Below are positions 35,194 through 44,404 of a DNA stretch of 64,000 nt, piece by piece; the stretch's first letter is position 1; each line of letters starts with the position of its first letter. The stretch is taken from NCBI GenBank assembly GCA_963813415.1, contig CAWEYW010000003.1, forward strand, positions 124,001 to 188,000, given 5' to 3'. The position numbers were made by a program, and so were the translations under genes. Source of the stretch: CAIWHR01 sp963813415 (GTDB lineage Bacteria > Pseudomonadota > Gammaproteobacteria > Burkholderiales > Casimicrobiaceae). The notes beneath the pieces are model-generated. The model saw only the letters and a list, made by a program, of their open reading frames with translations, did no database searches and was not told where the DNA came from.

Positions 35194-35373
35194 ATGGACC
35201 CCAAGCTGCTCGAAATCCTCGTCTGCCCCGTGACCAAGGGGCCCCTCGTGTACGACCGGGAAAGGCAGGAGCTCGTGTCGAAATCGGCGCGGCTCGCCTA
35301 TCCGATCCGCGACGGGATCCCGGTCATGCTCGAGGACGAGGCGCGCAAGCTCACGCCAGAAGAATGCGAGTGA
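35194..35373 (+). CDS. ycaR: Trm112/YcaR-like small protein
   Basis: A 59-residue protein starting MDPKLLEILVCPVTKGPLVY and containing AYPIRDGIPVMLEDEAR, the signature of the Trm112-like YcaR family. The zinc-binding cysteines of eukaryotic Trm112 are mostly missing, with only one Cys retained. The gene is almost always found between lpxK and kdsB. A role as a methyltransferase activator or in LPS synthesis is inferred only from family and location. Confidence 0.93.
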   Translation: MDPKLLEILVCPVTKGPLVYDRERQELVSKSARLAYPIRDGIPVMLEDEARKLTPEECE

Positions 35374-35481
35374 TGGGCGGGGGGCCGCGGCCCTCGGCGG
35401 TAGCGTATCGCCGGCCACATCGCCTGCATCGCGACGGCGCATAGGCGCGGCACGCGACGTGGACTACGCTGTGGGTCAGCC

Positions 35482-36258
35482 ATGAGCGGCTTCGTCGTCC
35501 TGATCCCGGCACGCTATGCGTCGTCGCGCCTACCCGGCAAGCCACTCGCGGACATCGCCGGCAAGCCCATGGTCGTTCGTGTCGCCGAGTGTGCGCAGCG
35601 GGCCGGTGCGACGCAGGTGGCGGTAGCGACGGACGACCCACGCATCGGTGATGCCGTGCGCGCGCACGGCGTGCAGGTATGCATGACGCGCGCCGATCAC
35701 GCGACCGGAACCGATCGTCTCGCCGAAGCCGCCGCACAGCTCGGGCTGGACGACGCGCGCATCGTCGTCAACGTGCAGGGCGACGAGCCGCTGCTCGCAC
35801 CGGCGCTGATCCGCGCCGTGGCGGCGCGCCTCGAAGGCGATGCCCGGGCGGCCATCGCGACGGCGTGCCATCCGATCACCGATGCTGCCGAAGCCTTCAA
35901 TCCGAACGTGGTGAAGGTCGTGCTCGATCGCGACGGCGCCGCGATGTACTTCAGCCGGGCGACGATCCCCTGGGCGCGCGATGCGTTCGCGACCGACCGC
36001 GCGACCCTGCCGCCCGGACTGCCGCTGTATCGCCACTACGGCCTCTACGCATACCGCACCGCTTTCCTGCGGCAATATCCCGGTCTGGCGCCGTCGCCGA
36101 TGGAACGCTACGAGGCCCTGGAGCAGTTGCGCGCGCTCTGGCACGGCTACCGGATCGTGGTGGAAATCACCGGCGGCGCGCCGGCGCCGGGTGTGGATAC
36201 GCCGGAGGACCTCGCCCGCGTGCGTGCCGTCTTCGGCTCGGGCGCGATGTCGGCTTGA
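35482..36258 (+). CDS. kdsB: 3-deoxy-manno-octulosonate cytidylyltransferase
   Basis: KdsB activates Kdo with CTP to CMP-Kdo for LPS inner-core synthesis. The 258 residues show FVVLIPARYASSRLPGKPLADIAGKPM (nucleotide site), DHATGTDRLAEAA, VNVQGDEPLL, YFSRATIPWARD and the C-terminal GVDTPEDLARVRAVF. It belongs to the exbBD-lpxK-ycaR cluster and lies 108 bases after ycaR. Confidence 0.96.
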   Translation: MSGFVVLIPARYASSRLPGKPLADIAGKPMVVRVAECAQRAGATQVAVATDDPRIGDAVRAHGVQVCMTRADHATGTDRLAEAAAQLGLDDARIVVNVQGDEPLLAPALIRAVAARLEGDARAAIATACHPITDAAEAFNPNVVKVVLDRDGAAMYFSRATIPWARDAFATDRATLPPGLPLYRHYGLYAYRTAFLRQYPGLAPSPMERYEALEQLRALWHGYRIVVEITGGAPAPGVDTPEDLARVRAVFGSGAMSA

Positions 36259-36379
36259 GCTCGCGATGTCCGCCTGACCTCGCGGCAGCGCGTCACGCAT
36301 TGACCACCCGCACGGTTGCCGGGACAATCGCCACGCGCTACGCCGCAATCCTCGGCATCGCCTCTTCGAGAGATCCCCA

Positions 36380-37036
36380 ATGCGACTCATCCTGCTGGGA
36401 CCGCCGGGTGCCGGAAAAGGCACGCAGGCGAACTTCATCACGGAACGCTACGGCATCCCGCAGATCTCCACCGGCGACATGCTGCGCGCCGCCGTGAACG
36501 CGGGCACGCCGCTCGGCATGGCGGCGAAGGAAGTGATGGATGCCGGCCACCTCGTCTCCGACGACATCATCATCGCTCTCGTGCGCGATCGCTTGCGCCA
36601 AACCGATTGCAGCAATGGTTATCTCTTCGACGGCTTCCCGCGCACCATCCCGCAGGCCGAGGCGATGCGCGCCGCCGAGGTACCGATCGACTACGTGCTC
36701 GAGCTCGACGTTCCCGACTCGGCCATCATCGAGCGCATGAGTGGGCGGCGGGTGCACCCCGGCTCCGGGCGCACCTATCACGTGCTCTTCAATCCACCGA
36801 ACGTGCCCGATCGCGACGACGTCACGGGCGAGCCGCTCATCCAGCGCGACGACGATCGCGAGGACACCGTGAAGGAGCGGCTCGACGTTTATCACGCCCA
36901 GACGGAGCCGCTGGTGGCGTATTACGCCGCCTGGACGGCGACCGGCGACCCGCGCGCCCCGCGCTATCGCAAGGTGCAGGGAATGGGCTCGGTGGAAACG
37001 ATCCGCGCGGCGATCGAGGCTGCGCTGCAAACGTGA
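36380..37036 (+). CDS. adk: Adenylate kinase
   Basis: Adk interconverts ATP plus AMP with two ADP. The 218-residue protein has the P-loop GPPGAGKGTQA (7-17), YGIPQISTGDMLRAAV, FDGFPRTIPQAEAM, and a long LID (GRRVHPGSGRTYHVLFNPP) without zinc cysteines, followed by QRDDDREDTVKERL. It links the pyrophosphate-using enzymes Pfp and HppA downstream to the nucleotide pool only in a general sense. Confidence 0.97.
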   Translation: MRLILLGPPGAGKGTQANFITERYGIPQISTGDMLRAAVNAGTPLGMAAKEVMDAGHLVSDDIIIALVRDRLRQTDCSNGYLFDGFPRTIPQAEAMRAAEVPIDYVLELDVPDSAIIERMSGRRVHPGSGRTYHVLFNPPNVPDRDDVTGEPLIQRDDDREDTVKERLDVYHAQTEPLVAYYAAWTATGDPRAPRYRKVQGMGSVETIRAAIEAALQT

Positions 37037-37085
37037 GCGCCGCACGGCGGGTCACGCTCAGGGTGAGCCCGGCGCAGGTCACGCG

Positions 37086-38219
37086 ATGAGCGCGGCGGCG
37101 ATGCCCGCGGGTTCGGTGCTCCCGGCAATCGCGCAGCCGCTGGTGTCGGTGATCGTGCGCAGCATGGATCGGCCGACACTGCGGGCGGCGCTCGATTCGC
37201 TCGCGGCCCAGGACTATCCGGCGATCGAGGTGCTGGTGGTGGGCGCGTCGGGACCCGCGCATCCGCCGGTGCCGGAGCGCCTGGGGCCGCATGCGGCGCG
37301 ACTGGTGCCGGCATTCCTGCCGCTCACGCGTCCGATCGCCGCCAATCTCGGCCTCGACGCGGCCCAGGGGCGCTGGATCACCTTCCTCGACGACGACGAT
37401 CTGTTTCTGCCCGGGCACGTGAGCGGGCTGGTGCGCGCGCACGCCGAAGCCCCGGACGCGGAAGTCGTCCACGCCTACGCCCGCGCCACGTTCGCCGACG
37501 GGCACGTGGAGCGTTTCGGCCAGCCGCATGCCACCCTGGAGCTCTTCGATCGCAATTACCTGCACCTGTCGGCGGCGATCTTCCGGCGCGGGCTGATCGA
37601 CGCAGGCTGCCGCTTCGACGAGACGCTCGACGTGCACGAGGACTGGGACTTCTTCATCCAGCTCGCGCAGCGGACCCGCTTCCACTTCGTTCCCGCCGAG
37701 ACCTTCATCTGGCACGCGGATGCCGGTTCGTCCGGCGCGGGTGGCGGCAGCAACCAGGACGACGCGCGCTTTGCGCACTATCGCGAGCGCGTGTACGCGA
37801 AGTGGACGCCGCAACGCGATGCTCTGGTCGATCGGGTGACCGCGATGCTGCAGGCGGCACAACGCGAGGCGCAGCGCGGCAATGCCGCCGCAGCGGAAGC
37901 GCATTGCCGCGCGGCGCTCGGCCTTAGCGAGAACGATCCCTGGGCGCTCAACCTCCTCGCCATGCTGAAGAGGAGCAGTGGCGACCTGCGCGAGGCGCGG
38001 GCGCTGCAGGAGCTCGCGGTTGCCGTGCGGCCGCGCGATGCTGCCCTTGCGCACAACCTCGCGCTGCTGTGCCGGGCGAGCGGCGATACGGGGGAAGCAT
38101 TGCGCTGGGTCAGGCGCGCGCTCGCCATCGACCCGACCTTCGCGCCGTCGCTGCAGCTGCAAGCCGAGCTCGAGGGCGCGACGCCGGCAACAGGCGCGTT
38201 CGGCGCAAGCACCCACTGA
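37086..38219 (+). CDS. Family 2 glycosyltransferase with C-terminal TPR repeats
   Basis: A 377-residue protein. The N-terminal GT-A domain has VSVIVRSMDRPTLRAALDSL, then the DxD-type metal site FLDDDDLFLPG, and the acceptor region ETLDVHEDWDFFIQLA. From about residue 255 helical TPR-like repeats follow (AEAHCRAALGLSENDPWALNLLAML, LREARALQELAVAVRPRDAALAHNLALL). It probably transfers a sugar to a cell-surface or protein acceptor, but donor and acceptor are unknown. It lies between adk and pfp without related glycan genes. Confidence 0.83.
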   Translation: MSAAAMPAGSVLPAIAQPLVSVIVRSMDRPTLRAALDSLAAQDYPAIEVLVVGASGPAHPPVPERLGPHAARLVPAFLPLTRPIAANLGLDAAQGRWITFLDDDDLFLPGHVSGLVRAHAEAPDAEVVHAYARATFADGHVERFGQPHATLELFDRNYLHLSAAIFRRGLIDAGCRFDETLDVHEDWDFFIQLAQRTRFHFVPAETFIWHADAGSSGAGGGSNQDDARFAHYRERVYAKWTPQRDALVDRVTAMLQAAQREAQRGNAAAAEAHCRAALGLSENDPWALNLLAMLKRSSGDLREARALQELAVAVRPRDAALAHNLALLCRASGDTGEALRWVRRALAIDPTFAPSLQLQAELEGATPATGAFGASTH

Positions 38220-38318
38220 GGCGCGCGGTCGCGGCGCCGCGTTGGACGCATGGCGCCGGCGTCCCGTAGAATCGAATCGCCGTCGCGCCCGCGATGGCGC
38301 TGCTCACGCCCCTCGCCC

Positions 38319-39587
38319 ATGCCCACACCCAAACGCAATGCCTTCTATGCCCAGTCCGGCGGCGTCACCGCCGTCATCAACGCGAGCGCCGCCGGCGTGA
38401 TCGAGACCGCGCGGCGGCACCGCGATCGCATCGGCAAGGTCTACGCGGGTGCGAACGGGATCATCGGTGCCCTGACCGAGGACCTGATCGATACCAGCAA
38501 GGAGCCGGCCGCCGCGATCGCCGCACTGCGCTACACGCCGGCTGGCGCATTCGGCTCGTGCCGCTACAAGCTCAAGGGCCTCGAGGAGAATCGCGCCCAG
38601 TACGAGCGGCTGATCGAAGTGTTTCGCGCCCACGACATCGGGTATTTCTTCTACAACGGCGGCAACGATTCGGCGGACACGTGCCTCAAGGTCGCGCAGT
38701 TCTCCGCGCAACTGGGCTATTCACTGACGGCGGTGCACGTGCCCAAGACGGTCGACAACGACCTGCCGATCACCGACAACTGCCCCGGCTTCGGCTCCGT
38801 CGCGAAGTATGTCGCCACGTCGATGCGCGAAGCCGCCTTCGACGTGGCATCGATGGCGAGCACTTCCACCAAGGTGTTCGTGCTGGAAGTGATGGGGCGC
38901 CACGCGGGCTGGATCACCGCGGCGGTAGGCATGGCCGATGACGCGACCACGCCGATCCCGCTCGTGCTGCTCTTCCCCGAGATCCCCTTCGACGAGGCGA
39001 AGTTCACGGCCGCGGTCGAGGCGAGAGTGAAGCGCTTCGGCTACTGCTGCGTGGGCGTGTCGGAGGGTCTCAAGAACGGGGAGGGCGCGCTGATGGCCGA
39101 AGCGGGCACCCGCGACGCCTTCGGCCATGCGCAGCTCGGCGGCGTCGGCCCGCTGATCGCGGCGCTGGTCAAGGACAAGCTCAACTACAAGTACCACTGG
39201 GCGGTGGCCGACTACCTGCAGCGGGCCGCGCGGCATCTCGCCTCGAAGACCGATGTCGAACAGGCTTATGCGGTGGGCAAGGCGGCGGTCGAGCTGGCGC
39301 TGGAAGGCCGCAATGCCGTCATGCCCGCCATCACCCGCACCGGTGACAAGCCTTATCGCTGGAAGATCACGGTCGCTCCGCTCGACAAGGTCGCCAATGT
39401 CGAGAAGATGCTGCCGCGCAACTTCATCACCGCCGACGGCTTCGGCATCACCGCCAAGGCGCGCGCGTATCTCGGTCCGCTGATCCGGGGCGAGGATTTC
39501 CCACCGTTCCGCGACGGCCTGCCGCGGTACGTGCGCCTGAAGAATGTCCGGGTGGCGAAGAAGCTCGCCACCGGGTTCAAGATCTGA
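38319..39587 (+). CDS. pfp: Pyrophosphate-dependent 6-phosphofructokinase
   Basis: Pfp phosphorylates fructose-6-phosphate reversibly with PPi instead of ATP. The 422-residue protein starts AFYAQSGGVTAVINASAAG and contains FFYNGGNDSADTCLKV, the PKTVDNDLPITDNCPGFGS catalytic loop, and VMGRHAGWITAA. The GGNDS loop in place of GGDGS and the PKTVDND sequence point to the PPi-dependent (long group) enzymes. It is near hppA, which also uses PPi. TTGGAC and TAGAAT at 38242 and 38267 form a loose promoter candidate. Confidence 0.9.
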   Translation: MPTPKRNAFYAQSGGVTAVINASAAGVIETARRHRDRIGKVYAGANGIIGALTEDLIDTSKEPAAAIAALRYTPAGAFGSCRYKLKGLEENRAQYERLIEVFRAHDIGYFFYNGGNDSADTCLKVAQFSAQLGYSLTAVHVPKTVDNDLPITDNCPGFGSVAKYVATSMREAAFDVASMASTSTKVFVLEVMGRHAGWITAAVGMADDATTPIPLVLLFPEIPFDEAKFTAAVEARVKRFGYCCVGVSEGLKNGEGALMAEAGTRDAFGHAQLGGVGPLIAALVKDKLNYKYHWAVADYLQRAARHLASKTDVEQAYAVGKAAVELALEGRNAVMPAITRTGDKPYRWKITVAPLDKVANVEKMLPRNFITADGFGITAKARAYLGPLIRGEDFPPFRDGLPRYVRLKNVRVAKKLATGFKI

Positions 39588-39611
39588 CGCAGCGCCCCAC
39601 GAGGATCCGGC

Positions 39612-40211
39612 ATGGACAAGGTCGTCGAGTACTTCTTCACGCCGGCATCGCCGTGGGCGTATCTGGGCCACGAGCGCTTTCGCGTCATTGCGGCGCGCCA
39701 TGGCGCACGCATCGAGGTGAAGCCGATCGATCTCGGGCAGGTGTTTCCGGTCTCGGGCGGGCTGCCGCTCGCCAAGCGCGCCCCGCAGCGGCAGGCGTAT
39801 CGGCTGATGGAGCTGCGCCGCTGGCGTGATTACCTGGGCGTGCCGATCAACCTGCAGCCGCAGTACGGGAGCGCACCGGCGGACGTCGGCTGTCGCTGGA
39901 TCATCGCCGCGCTCGAGGACGGCGTCGAGCAGGCCATGGACCTCGCCGGCGGCATCATGCGCGCACGCTGGGCCGAAGAGCGCGATACCGGTGATCCGTC
40001 CACCCTGGCCGCCATCGCGCAGGCGCTGGATCTCGATCCCGTCGCGCTCGAAGCCCGCGCGACGCTCCCCGGCGCGGCAGAGCGGTTCGCAGCCTGCACG
40101 CGCGCGGCCATCGAGCGCCAGGTGTTCGGCGCACCCACCTACGTGTATCGCGACGAACTGTTCTGGGGACAGGATCGCCTCGACTTTTTGGACCGCGCAC
40201 TGGCACAATAG
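39612..40211 (+). CDS. 2-hydroxychromene-2-carboxylate isomerase family protein
   Basis: A 199-residue DsbA-like kappa-class GST relative. It has EYFFTPASPWAYLGHERF with the serine at the glutathione-activating position, PIDLGQVFPVSGGLPLAKRAP, and the C-terminal FGAPTYVYRDELFWGQDRLDFL. Family members isomerise aromatic intermediates in naphthalene breakdown, but no aromatic-degradation genes are nearby. A glutathione-linked isomerase of unknown substrate is the safest reading. It is 24 bases behind pfp. Confidence 0.86.
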   Translation: MDKVVEYFFTPASPWAYLGHERFRVIAARHGARIEVKPIDLGQVFPVSGGLPLAKRAPQRQAYRLMELRRWRDYLGVPINLQPQYGSAPADVGCRWIIAALEDGVEQAMDLAGGIMRARWAEERDTGDPSTLAAIAQALDLDPVALEARATLPGAAERFAACTRAAIERQVFGAPTYVYRDELFWGQDRLDFLDRALAQ

Positions 40212-40379
40212 CGCGTTTGCCGAGGGCGGCCGTCGTCAGGACACGCCGTTCCACGGCGGGGAACGCAGCGGGGCGCATCGTCGCGCGCATCTGCCAAGGG
40301 GAGCTGAAAGGGCTGGTTACAGGCCCGCAGCGGCGTTCCGCCTTCGCTTTGCCAATTTCACCGGGTTAGGGAGATCCAC

Positions 40380-42446
40380 ATGTCACCAGGGCTCATCTTC
40401 GCGCTCGTCTGCGCGCTAGCGGCGATCGTCTACGGCGTCGCCTCCATCGGCTGGATCATGAAGAAGCCCGCCGGCAACGAGCGCATGCGCGAGATCGCGC
40501 TCGCGATCCAGCAGGGCGCACAGGCTTATCTTAGCCGCCAGTACACGACCATCGGCATCGTCGGCGTGATCCTGTTCGTGATCATCGGCGTGTTCCTGTC
40601 GTGGACCACCGCCGGGGGCTTCGCGGTCGGCGCGATCCTCTCCGGTCTGACCGGATTCATCGGCATGAACGTGTCGGTGCGCGCCAACGTGCGCACCGCC
40701 GAGGCGGCGCGCACGGGCCTCAATGAAGCCCTCGCGGTGGCCTTTCGCGGCGGCGCCATCACCGGCATGCTGGTGGTCGGCCTCGGCCTGCTCGGTGTCG
40801 CCGGCTTCTACTGGTTCCTGACCGGCTCGGCGAGCCACACCCCGAACGCGATGGGCGAGGGCCTGCACGGCATCATCCAGCCACTCGTCGGGCTCGCCTT
40901 CGGCGGCTCGCTGATCTCGATCTTCGCGCGGCTGGGCGGCGGCATCTTCACCAAGGGCGCCGACGTCGGCGCCGACCTCGTCGGCAAGGTGGAAGCCGGC
41001 ATTCCCGAAGACGATCCGCGCAATCCGGCGGTGATCGCGGACAACGTGGGCGACAACGTCGGCGACTGCGCCGGCATGGCCGCCGACCTGTTCGAGACGT
41101 ACGCGGTGACCATCGTGGCGACGATGCTGCTCGGCGCACTGATGCTGCGCACGATGGCGGAGAGCGCCGTCGTCTATCCGCTGGCACTCGGCGGCTTCTC
41201 CATCCTGGCCTCGATCGTCGGCACGTTCTTCGTCAAGGCGCGCGAGGGCGGCAAGATCATGAACGCGCTCTACCGCGGCCTCATGGTCGCAGGCGGGCTG
41301 TCGATCATCGGCTTCTGGTTCATCACCCAGTACTTCATGGGCAACGTGAACGCCAACTATGCCGACCTCACGCCGCTGCGGCTCTTCGGCGCTTCGCTGA
41401 TCGGCCTTGCCCTGACCGCGGCCATGGTGGTGATCACCGAGTACTACACGGCGACCGAGTACAAGCCGGTGCAGCACGTCGCGCAGGCGTCCACCACGGG
41501 GCACGCCACGAACATCATCGCCGGTCTTGGGGTGTCGATGAAGTCGACGGCGTGGCCGGTGATCGCGGTGTGTGCCTCGATCATGGGGTCGTACTACCTG
41601 GCCGGCCTGTACGGCATCGCGATCGCCGCCACGGCGATGCTGTCGATGACCGGCATCATCGTGGCGCTCGATGCCTACGGCCCGATCACCGACAACGCGG
41701 GCGGCATCGCGGAGATGAGCAATCTGCCCGATTCGGTGCGCGCGATCACCGATCCGCTGGACGCCGTCGGCAACACCACGAAGGCGGTCACGAAGGGCTA
41801 CGCCATCGGTTCCGCCGGCCTCGCGGCACTGGTGCTGTTCGCCGACTACACCCACGCGCTCGAGTCCGCGCAGATCAGCGCGAGCTTCGATCTGTCCGAC
41901 CCGATGGTGATCGTCGGCCTGTTCCTCGGCGGCCTCATCCCCTATCTCTTCGCCGCGATGGCGATGGAGGCGGTGGGACGCGCGGCTGGCGCGGTGGTGG
42001 TGGAAGTGCGGCGCCAGTTCCGCGAGATCAAGGGCATCATGGAAGGCACCGGCAAGCCCGAATACGGCGTCGCGGTCGACATGCTCACCAAGGCCGCGAT
42101 CCGCGAAATGATCGTGCCGTCGCTGCTGCCCGTGCTGGTACCGGTGGTGGTGGGCCTTGCGCTCGGGCCGCGTGCGCTCGGCGGGCTGCTCATGGGCACG
42201 ATCATCACCGGCATTTTCGTCGCGATTTCGATGACCACCGGCGGCGGTGCGTGGGACAACGCCAAGAAGTACATCGAGGATGGCCACCACGGCGGCAAGG
42301 GCTCCGACGCCCACAAGGCGGCGGTGACCGGCGACACGGTGGGCGATCCGTACAAGGACACGGCGGGTCCCGCGGTCAATCCGCTGATCAAGATCATCAA
42401 TATCGTTGCGCTGATGATCGTGCCGCTGCTCGCCCACGTTAAGTAA
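40380..42446 (+). CDS. hppA: Proton-translocating membrane pyrophosphatase
   Basis: HppA couples PPi hydrolysis to proton pumping across the inner membrane. The 688-residue protein has about 16 hydrophobic segments, the core motif GADVGADLVGKVEAGIPEDD, then DNVGDNVGDCAGMAADLFETY, and the C-terminal DTVGDPYKDTAGPAVNPLIK. The segment GNTTKAVTKG carries Lys where K+-dependent enzymes have Ala, so it is predicted to be K+-independent and proton-pumping. GGGAGATCCAC precedes the ATG. With pfp it forms a PPi-based energy theme. Confidence 0.95.
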   Translation: MSPGLIFALVCALAAIVYGVASIGWIMKKPAGNERMREIALAIQQGAQAYLSRQYTTIGIVGVILFVIIGVFLSWTTAGGFAVGAILSGLTGFIGMNVSVRANVRTAEAARTGLNEALAVAFRGGAITGMLVVGLGLLGVAGFYWFLTGSASHTPNAMGEGLHGIIQPLVGLAFGGSLISIFARLGGGIFTKGADVGADLVGKVEAGIPEDDPRNPAVIADNVGDNVGDCAGMAADLFETYAVTIVATMLLGALMLRTMAESAVVYPLALGGFSILASIVGTFFVKAREGGKIMNALYRGLMVAGGLSIIGFWFITQYFMGNVNANYADLTPLRLFGASLIGLALTAAMVVITEYYTATEYKPVQHVAQASTTGHATNIIAGLGVSMKSTAWPVIAVCASIMGSYYLAGLYGIAIAATAMLSMTGIIVALDAYGPITDNAGGIAEMSNLPDSVRAITDPLDAVGNTTKAVTKGYAIGSAGLAALVLFADYTHALESAQISASFDLSDPMVIVGLFLGGLIPYLFAAMAMEAVGRAAGAVVVEVRRQFREIKGIMEGTGKPEYGVAVDMLTKAAIREMIVPSLLPVLVPVVVGLALGPRALGGLLMGTIITGIFVAISMTTGGGAWDNAKKYIEDGHHGGKGSDAHKAAVTGDTVGDPYKDTAGPAVNPLIKIINIVALMIVPLLAHVK

Positions 42447-42468
42447 CGCAGACGTCGCGTCGTGCAAC

Positions 42469-42492
42469 AAGGGCAGCCCGCGGGCTGCCCTT
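42469..42492 (+). terminator. hppA terminator hairpin, insertion site of the group II intron
   Basis: AAGGGCAGCCCG is followed immediately by its exact complement, a perfect 24-base palindrome, and then GTCATT. The intron begins six bases after the stem. The T-run that would normally follow is absent or has been separated by the intron. Confidence 0.7.
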
Positions 42493-42773
42493 GTCATTGT
42501 GCGCCCAGCATGGGCGCGATCTTGGAGGTGAAAGTCCTCCCGTAAGTTGGCCACAGCAAACGAAGCGAAGCGCAACTGCATGAGGGCGACCGAGTGTGGG
42601 AAGGAAGCGCAGAGCGAAGCCGCGAGCCGATGGACAAGAACTGGATACGAGGCGATGCCGAGCAGGGCGAGCGGGCAATGTATCGCGAAGCTCTCGTGGT
42701 CAAGGCTCAGGCGGCGTAAATCCGGCGGTTGTGCGGGGAAGGATCGCGTTCTTACCTGGGGAGACCTCGCCTC

Positions 42774-44249
42774 ATGCCTGAAAGGGCGACGGTGCTGAAC
42801 CGGAGCGAGGAGTCAGCAAAGGCCGTAGTAGCTGCCGAGAAGGGGCGAAGGGCCGCACGAGAAGGAAAGCCGACGATCGTGTCGCTTGGACGTGCAGTGC
42901 ATCAGAAGCCCGGGCAACCGGGGCGAACCGCGAGTGGGCGAGGTGAAGCCGAGCCAGCAACGGGACGCGATGAAGCACGGCTGGCGCGACCGCAAACCGA
43001 AGGCTTGGGACGCGACGGCCTGCTGGCGCAGGCGCTCGCGCGAGCGAATCTGGTCGGGGCGTGGAAACGCGTCAAGGCCAATCGCGGCAGTGCTGGGGTG
43101 GATGGTCTGACGATCGACGCCACGGTCGAGTACCTCAAGACCGAGTGGCCGCGGATCAGGGAAGAACTGCAAACGGGCTGTTACCGGCCACAACCGGTGC
43201 GGCGGGTGCAGATACCCAAGTCTGGCGGTGGCGTGCGGGAACTGGGGATACCGACCGTGACCGACCGGCTGATTCAGCAAGCCCTGCTGCAAGTCCTGCA
43301 GCCGTTGCTTGATCCGACCTTCTCCGAACACAGCTACGGCTTCCGGCCGGGCCGACGCGCACACGATGCGGTGCTGCAAGCACAGCGCCATGTGCAAGAA
43401 GGCTGGCGGGTGGTGGTGGATGTTGATCTGGAGAAATTCTTTGATCGGGTCAATCACGACGTGCTCATGGATCGCCTGGCGAAGCGTATCGACGACGCGG
43501 CCGTGCTGCGGCTGATTCGGAGATACCTCGACGCTGGCATCATGGACAACGGCGTGGTCATGGAGCGCTACGAGGGCACGCCGCAAGGCGGTCCGCTCTC
43601 GCCGCTACTGGCCAACGTGTTGCTCGACGACGTGGATCGGGAACTGGAGCGCCGCGGCCATCGGTTCGTGCGCTACGCCGACGACTGCAATGTGTACGTG
43701 CGCAGTCAGCGAGCGGGCGAGCGCGTGCTGAAGGGTTTGCGGAAACTCTACACCCGACTGCACCTGAAGGTGAATGAAGGCAAGACCGCCGTCGCGGGCG
43801 CCTATGGCCGGAAGTTCCTTGGCTACTGCCTATGGCGGGCGGCCGGGGGCGAGGTTAAGCGCGCGGTGGCGGGCAAGGCCTTGGACACCTTCAAGCGGCG
43901 CATCCGGCACATCACTCACCGGACGTGCGGGCGCAGTCTGAGCGAAGTCGCGGACGAACTGCGGCGCTACCTGCCGGGTTGGAAGGCCTATTTCCGGCTG
44001 GCACAAACGCCACGGATCTTTCGCGCACTGGACGAATGGTTGCGGCATCGCCTGCGCGCCTTGCAGCTCAAGCACTGGCGACGGGGCACGACGATCTATC
44101 GGGAGTTGCGGGTGCTGGGCGCGCGCCCGGATCAGGCGGCCCGGGTGGCAGGCAATGCCTGCCGCTGGTGGCACAACAGCCGACTGGAGTTGAACCGGCT
44201 CATGCCCATTGCCTACTTCGACCGCTTCGGCGTCCCTCGTCTGTCATGA
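42774..44249 (+). CDS. ltrA: Group II intron reverse transcriptase/maturase
   Basis: A 491-residue intron-encoded protein that helps splicing and copies intron RNA into DNA. The RT core includes ELGIPTVTDRLIQQALLQVL, SEHSYGFRPGRRAHDAV, VDVDLEKFFDRVNHD, GTPQGGPLSPLLANVLLDDVD and the active site YADD (301-304). The maturase (X) domain follows (PGWKAYFRLAQTPRIFRALDEWLRHRLRALQLKHWRRG). No HNH endonuclase domain is present. The first 90 residues are basic and not conserved, so the start may lie further downstream. Confidence 0.95.
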   Translation: MPERATVLNRSEESAKAVVAAEKGRRAAREGKPTIVSLGRAVHQKPGQPGRTASGRGEAEPATGRDEARLARPQTEGLGRDGLLAQALARANLVGAWKRVKANRGSAGVDGLTIDATVEYLKTEWPRIREELQTGCYRPQPVRRVQIPKSGGGVRELGIPTVTDRLIQQALLQVLQPLLDPTFSEHSYGFRPGRRAHDAVLQAQRHVQEGWRVVVDVDLEKFFDRVNHDVLMDRLAKRIDDAAVLRLIRRYLDAGIMDNGVVMERYEGTPQGGPLSPLLANVLLDDVDRELERRGHRFVRYADDCNVYVRSQRAGERVLKGLRKLYTRLHLKVNEGKTAVAGAYGRKFLGYCLWRAAGGEVKRAVAGKALDTFKRRIRHITHRTCGRSLSEVADELRRYLPGWKAYFRLAQTPRIFRALDEWLRHRLRALQLKHWRRGTTIYRELRVLGARPDQAARVAGNACRWWHNSRLELNRLMPIAYFDRFGVPRLS

Positions 44250-44263
44250 CCTCAACTTCTCGA

Positions 44264-44295
44264 ACCGCCCGGTGCGGACCCGCATGCCGGGTGGT
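44264..44295 (+). ncRNA. Group II intron domain V
   Basis: ACCGCCCGG pairs with CCGGGTGGT (one G-U pair), then a two-base bulge and a TGCG/CGCA stem with a four-base loop. This is the catalytic domain V hairpin. CGC occupies the triad position, as in class C introns. Confidence 0.8.
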
Positions 44296-44404
44296 GTGGG
44301 AGGGGCGCGGTCAGCTTTGATCGCCCCCTATCCCGTTTGCGTGCAAGCGCAGCGCGCAGCGGCGCTTGCATACATCGAACGCACGCAGCGTGCGTGCGAT
44401 GACC

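Larger units (their letters stand above)
42499..44331 (+). mobile_element. Group II intron, class C-like, with reverse transcriptase
   Basis: The 1833-base element opens with GTGCG at 42499, the group II 5' consensus, followed by the folded domain I region that includes CTTGGAGGTGAAAGTCCTCC. An ORF for a reverse transcriptase/maturase occupies domain IV. Domain V (44264-44295) and domain VI close it, and the likely 3' end is CTAT at 44331, though this boundary is uncertain by a few bases. The catalytic triad in domain V reads CGC rather than AGC. The encoded protein lacks an endonuclease domain, and the element sits directly behind a terminator stem. All three are class C traits. It appears intact and possibly mobile. 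Confidence 0.85.

Noticed and set aside
40212..40379. Riboswitch in the hppA leader
   Set aside because: I looked for known folds such as fluoride or preQ1 elements. No matching conserved core is visible in this 168-base leader.
40416..42581. Open frame of about 720 codons antisense to hppA
   Set aside because: The translation is His/Arg/Asp-rich and has no family. It mirrors the hppA codon bias and ends in the intron.
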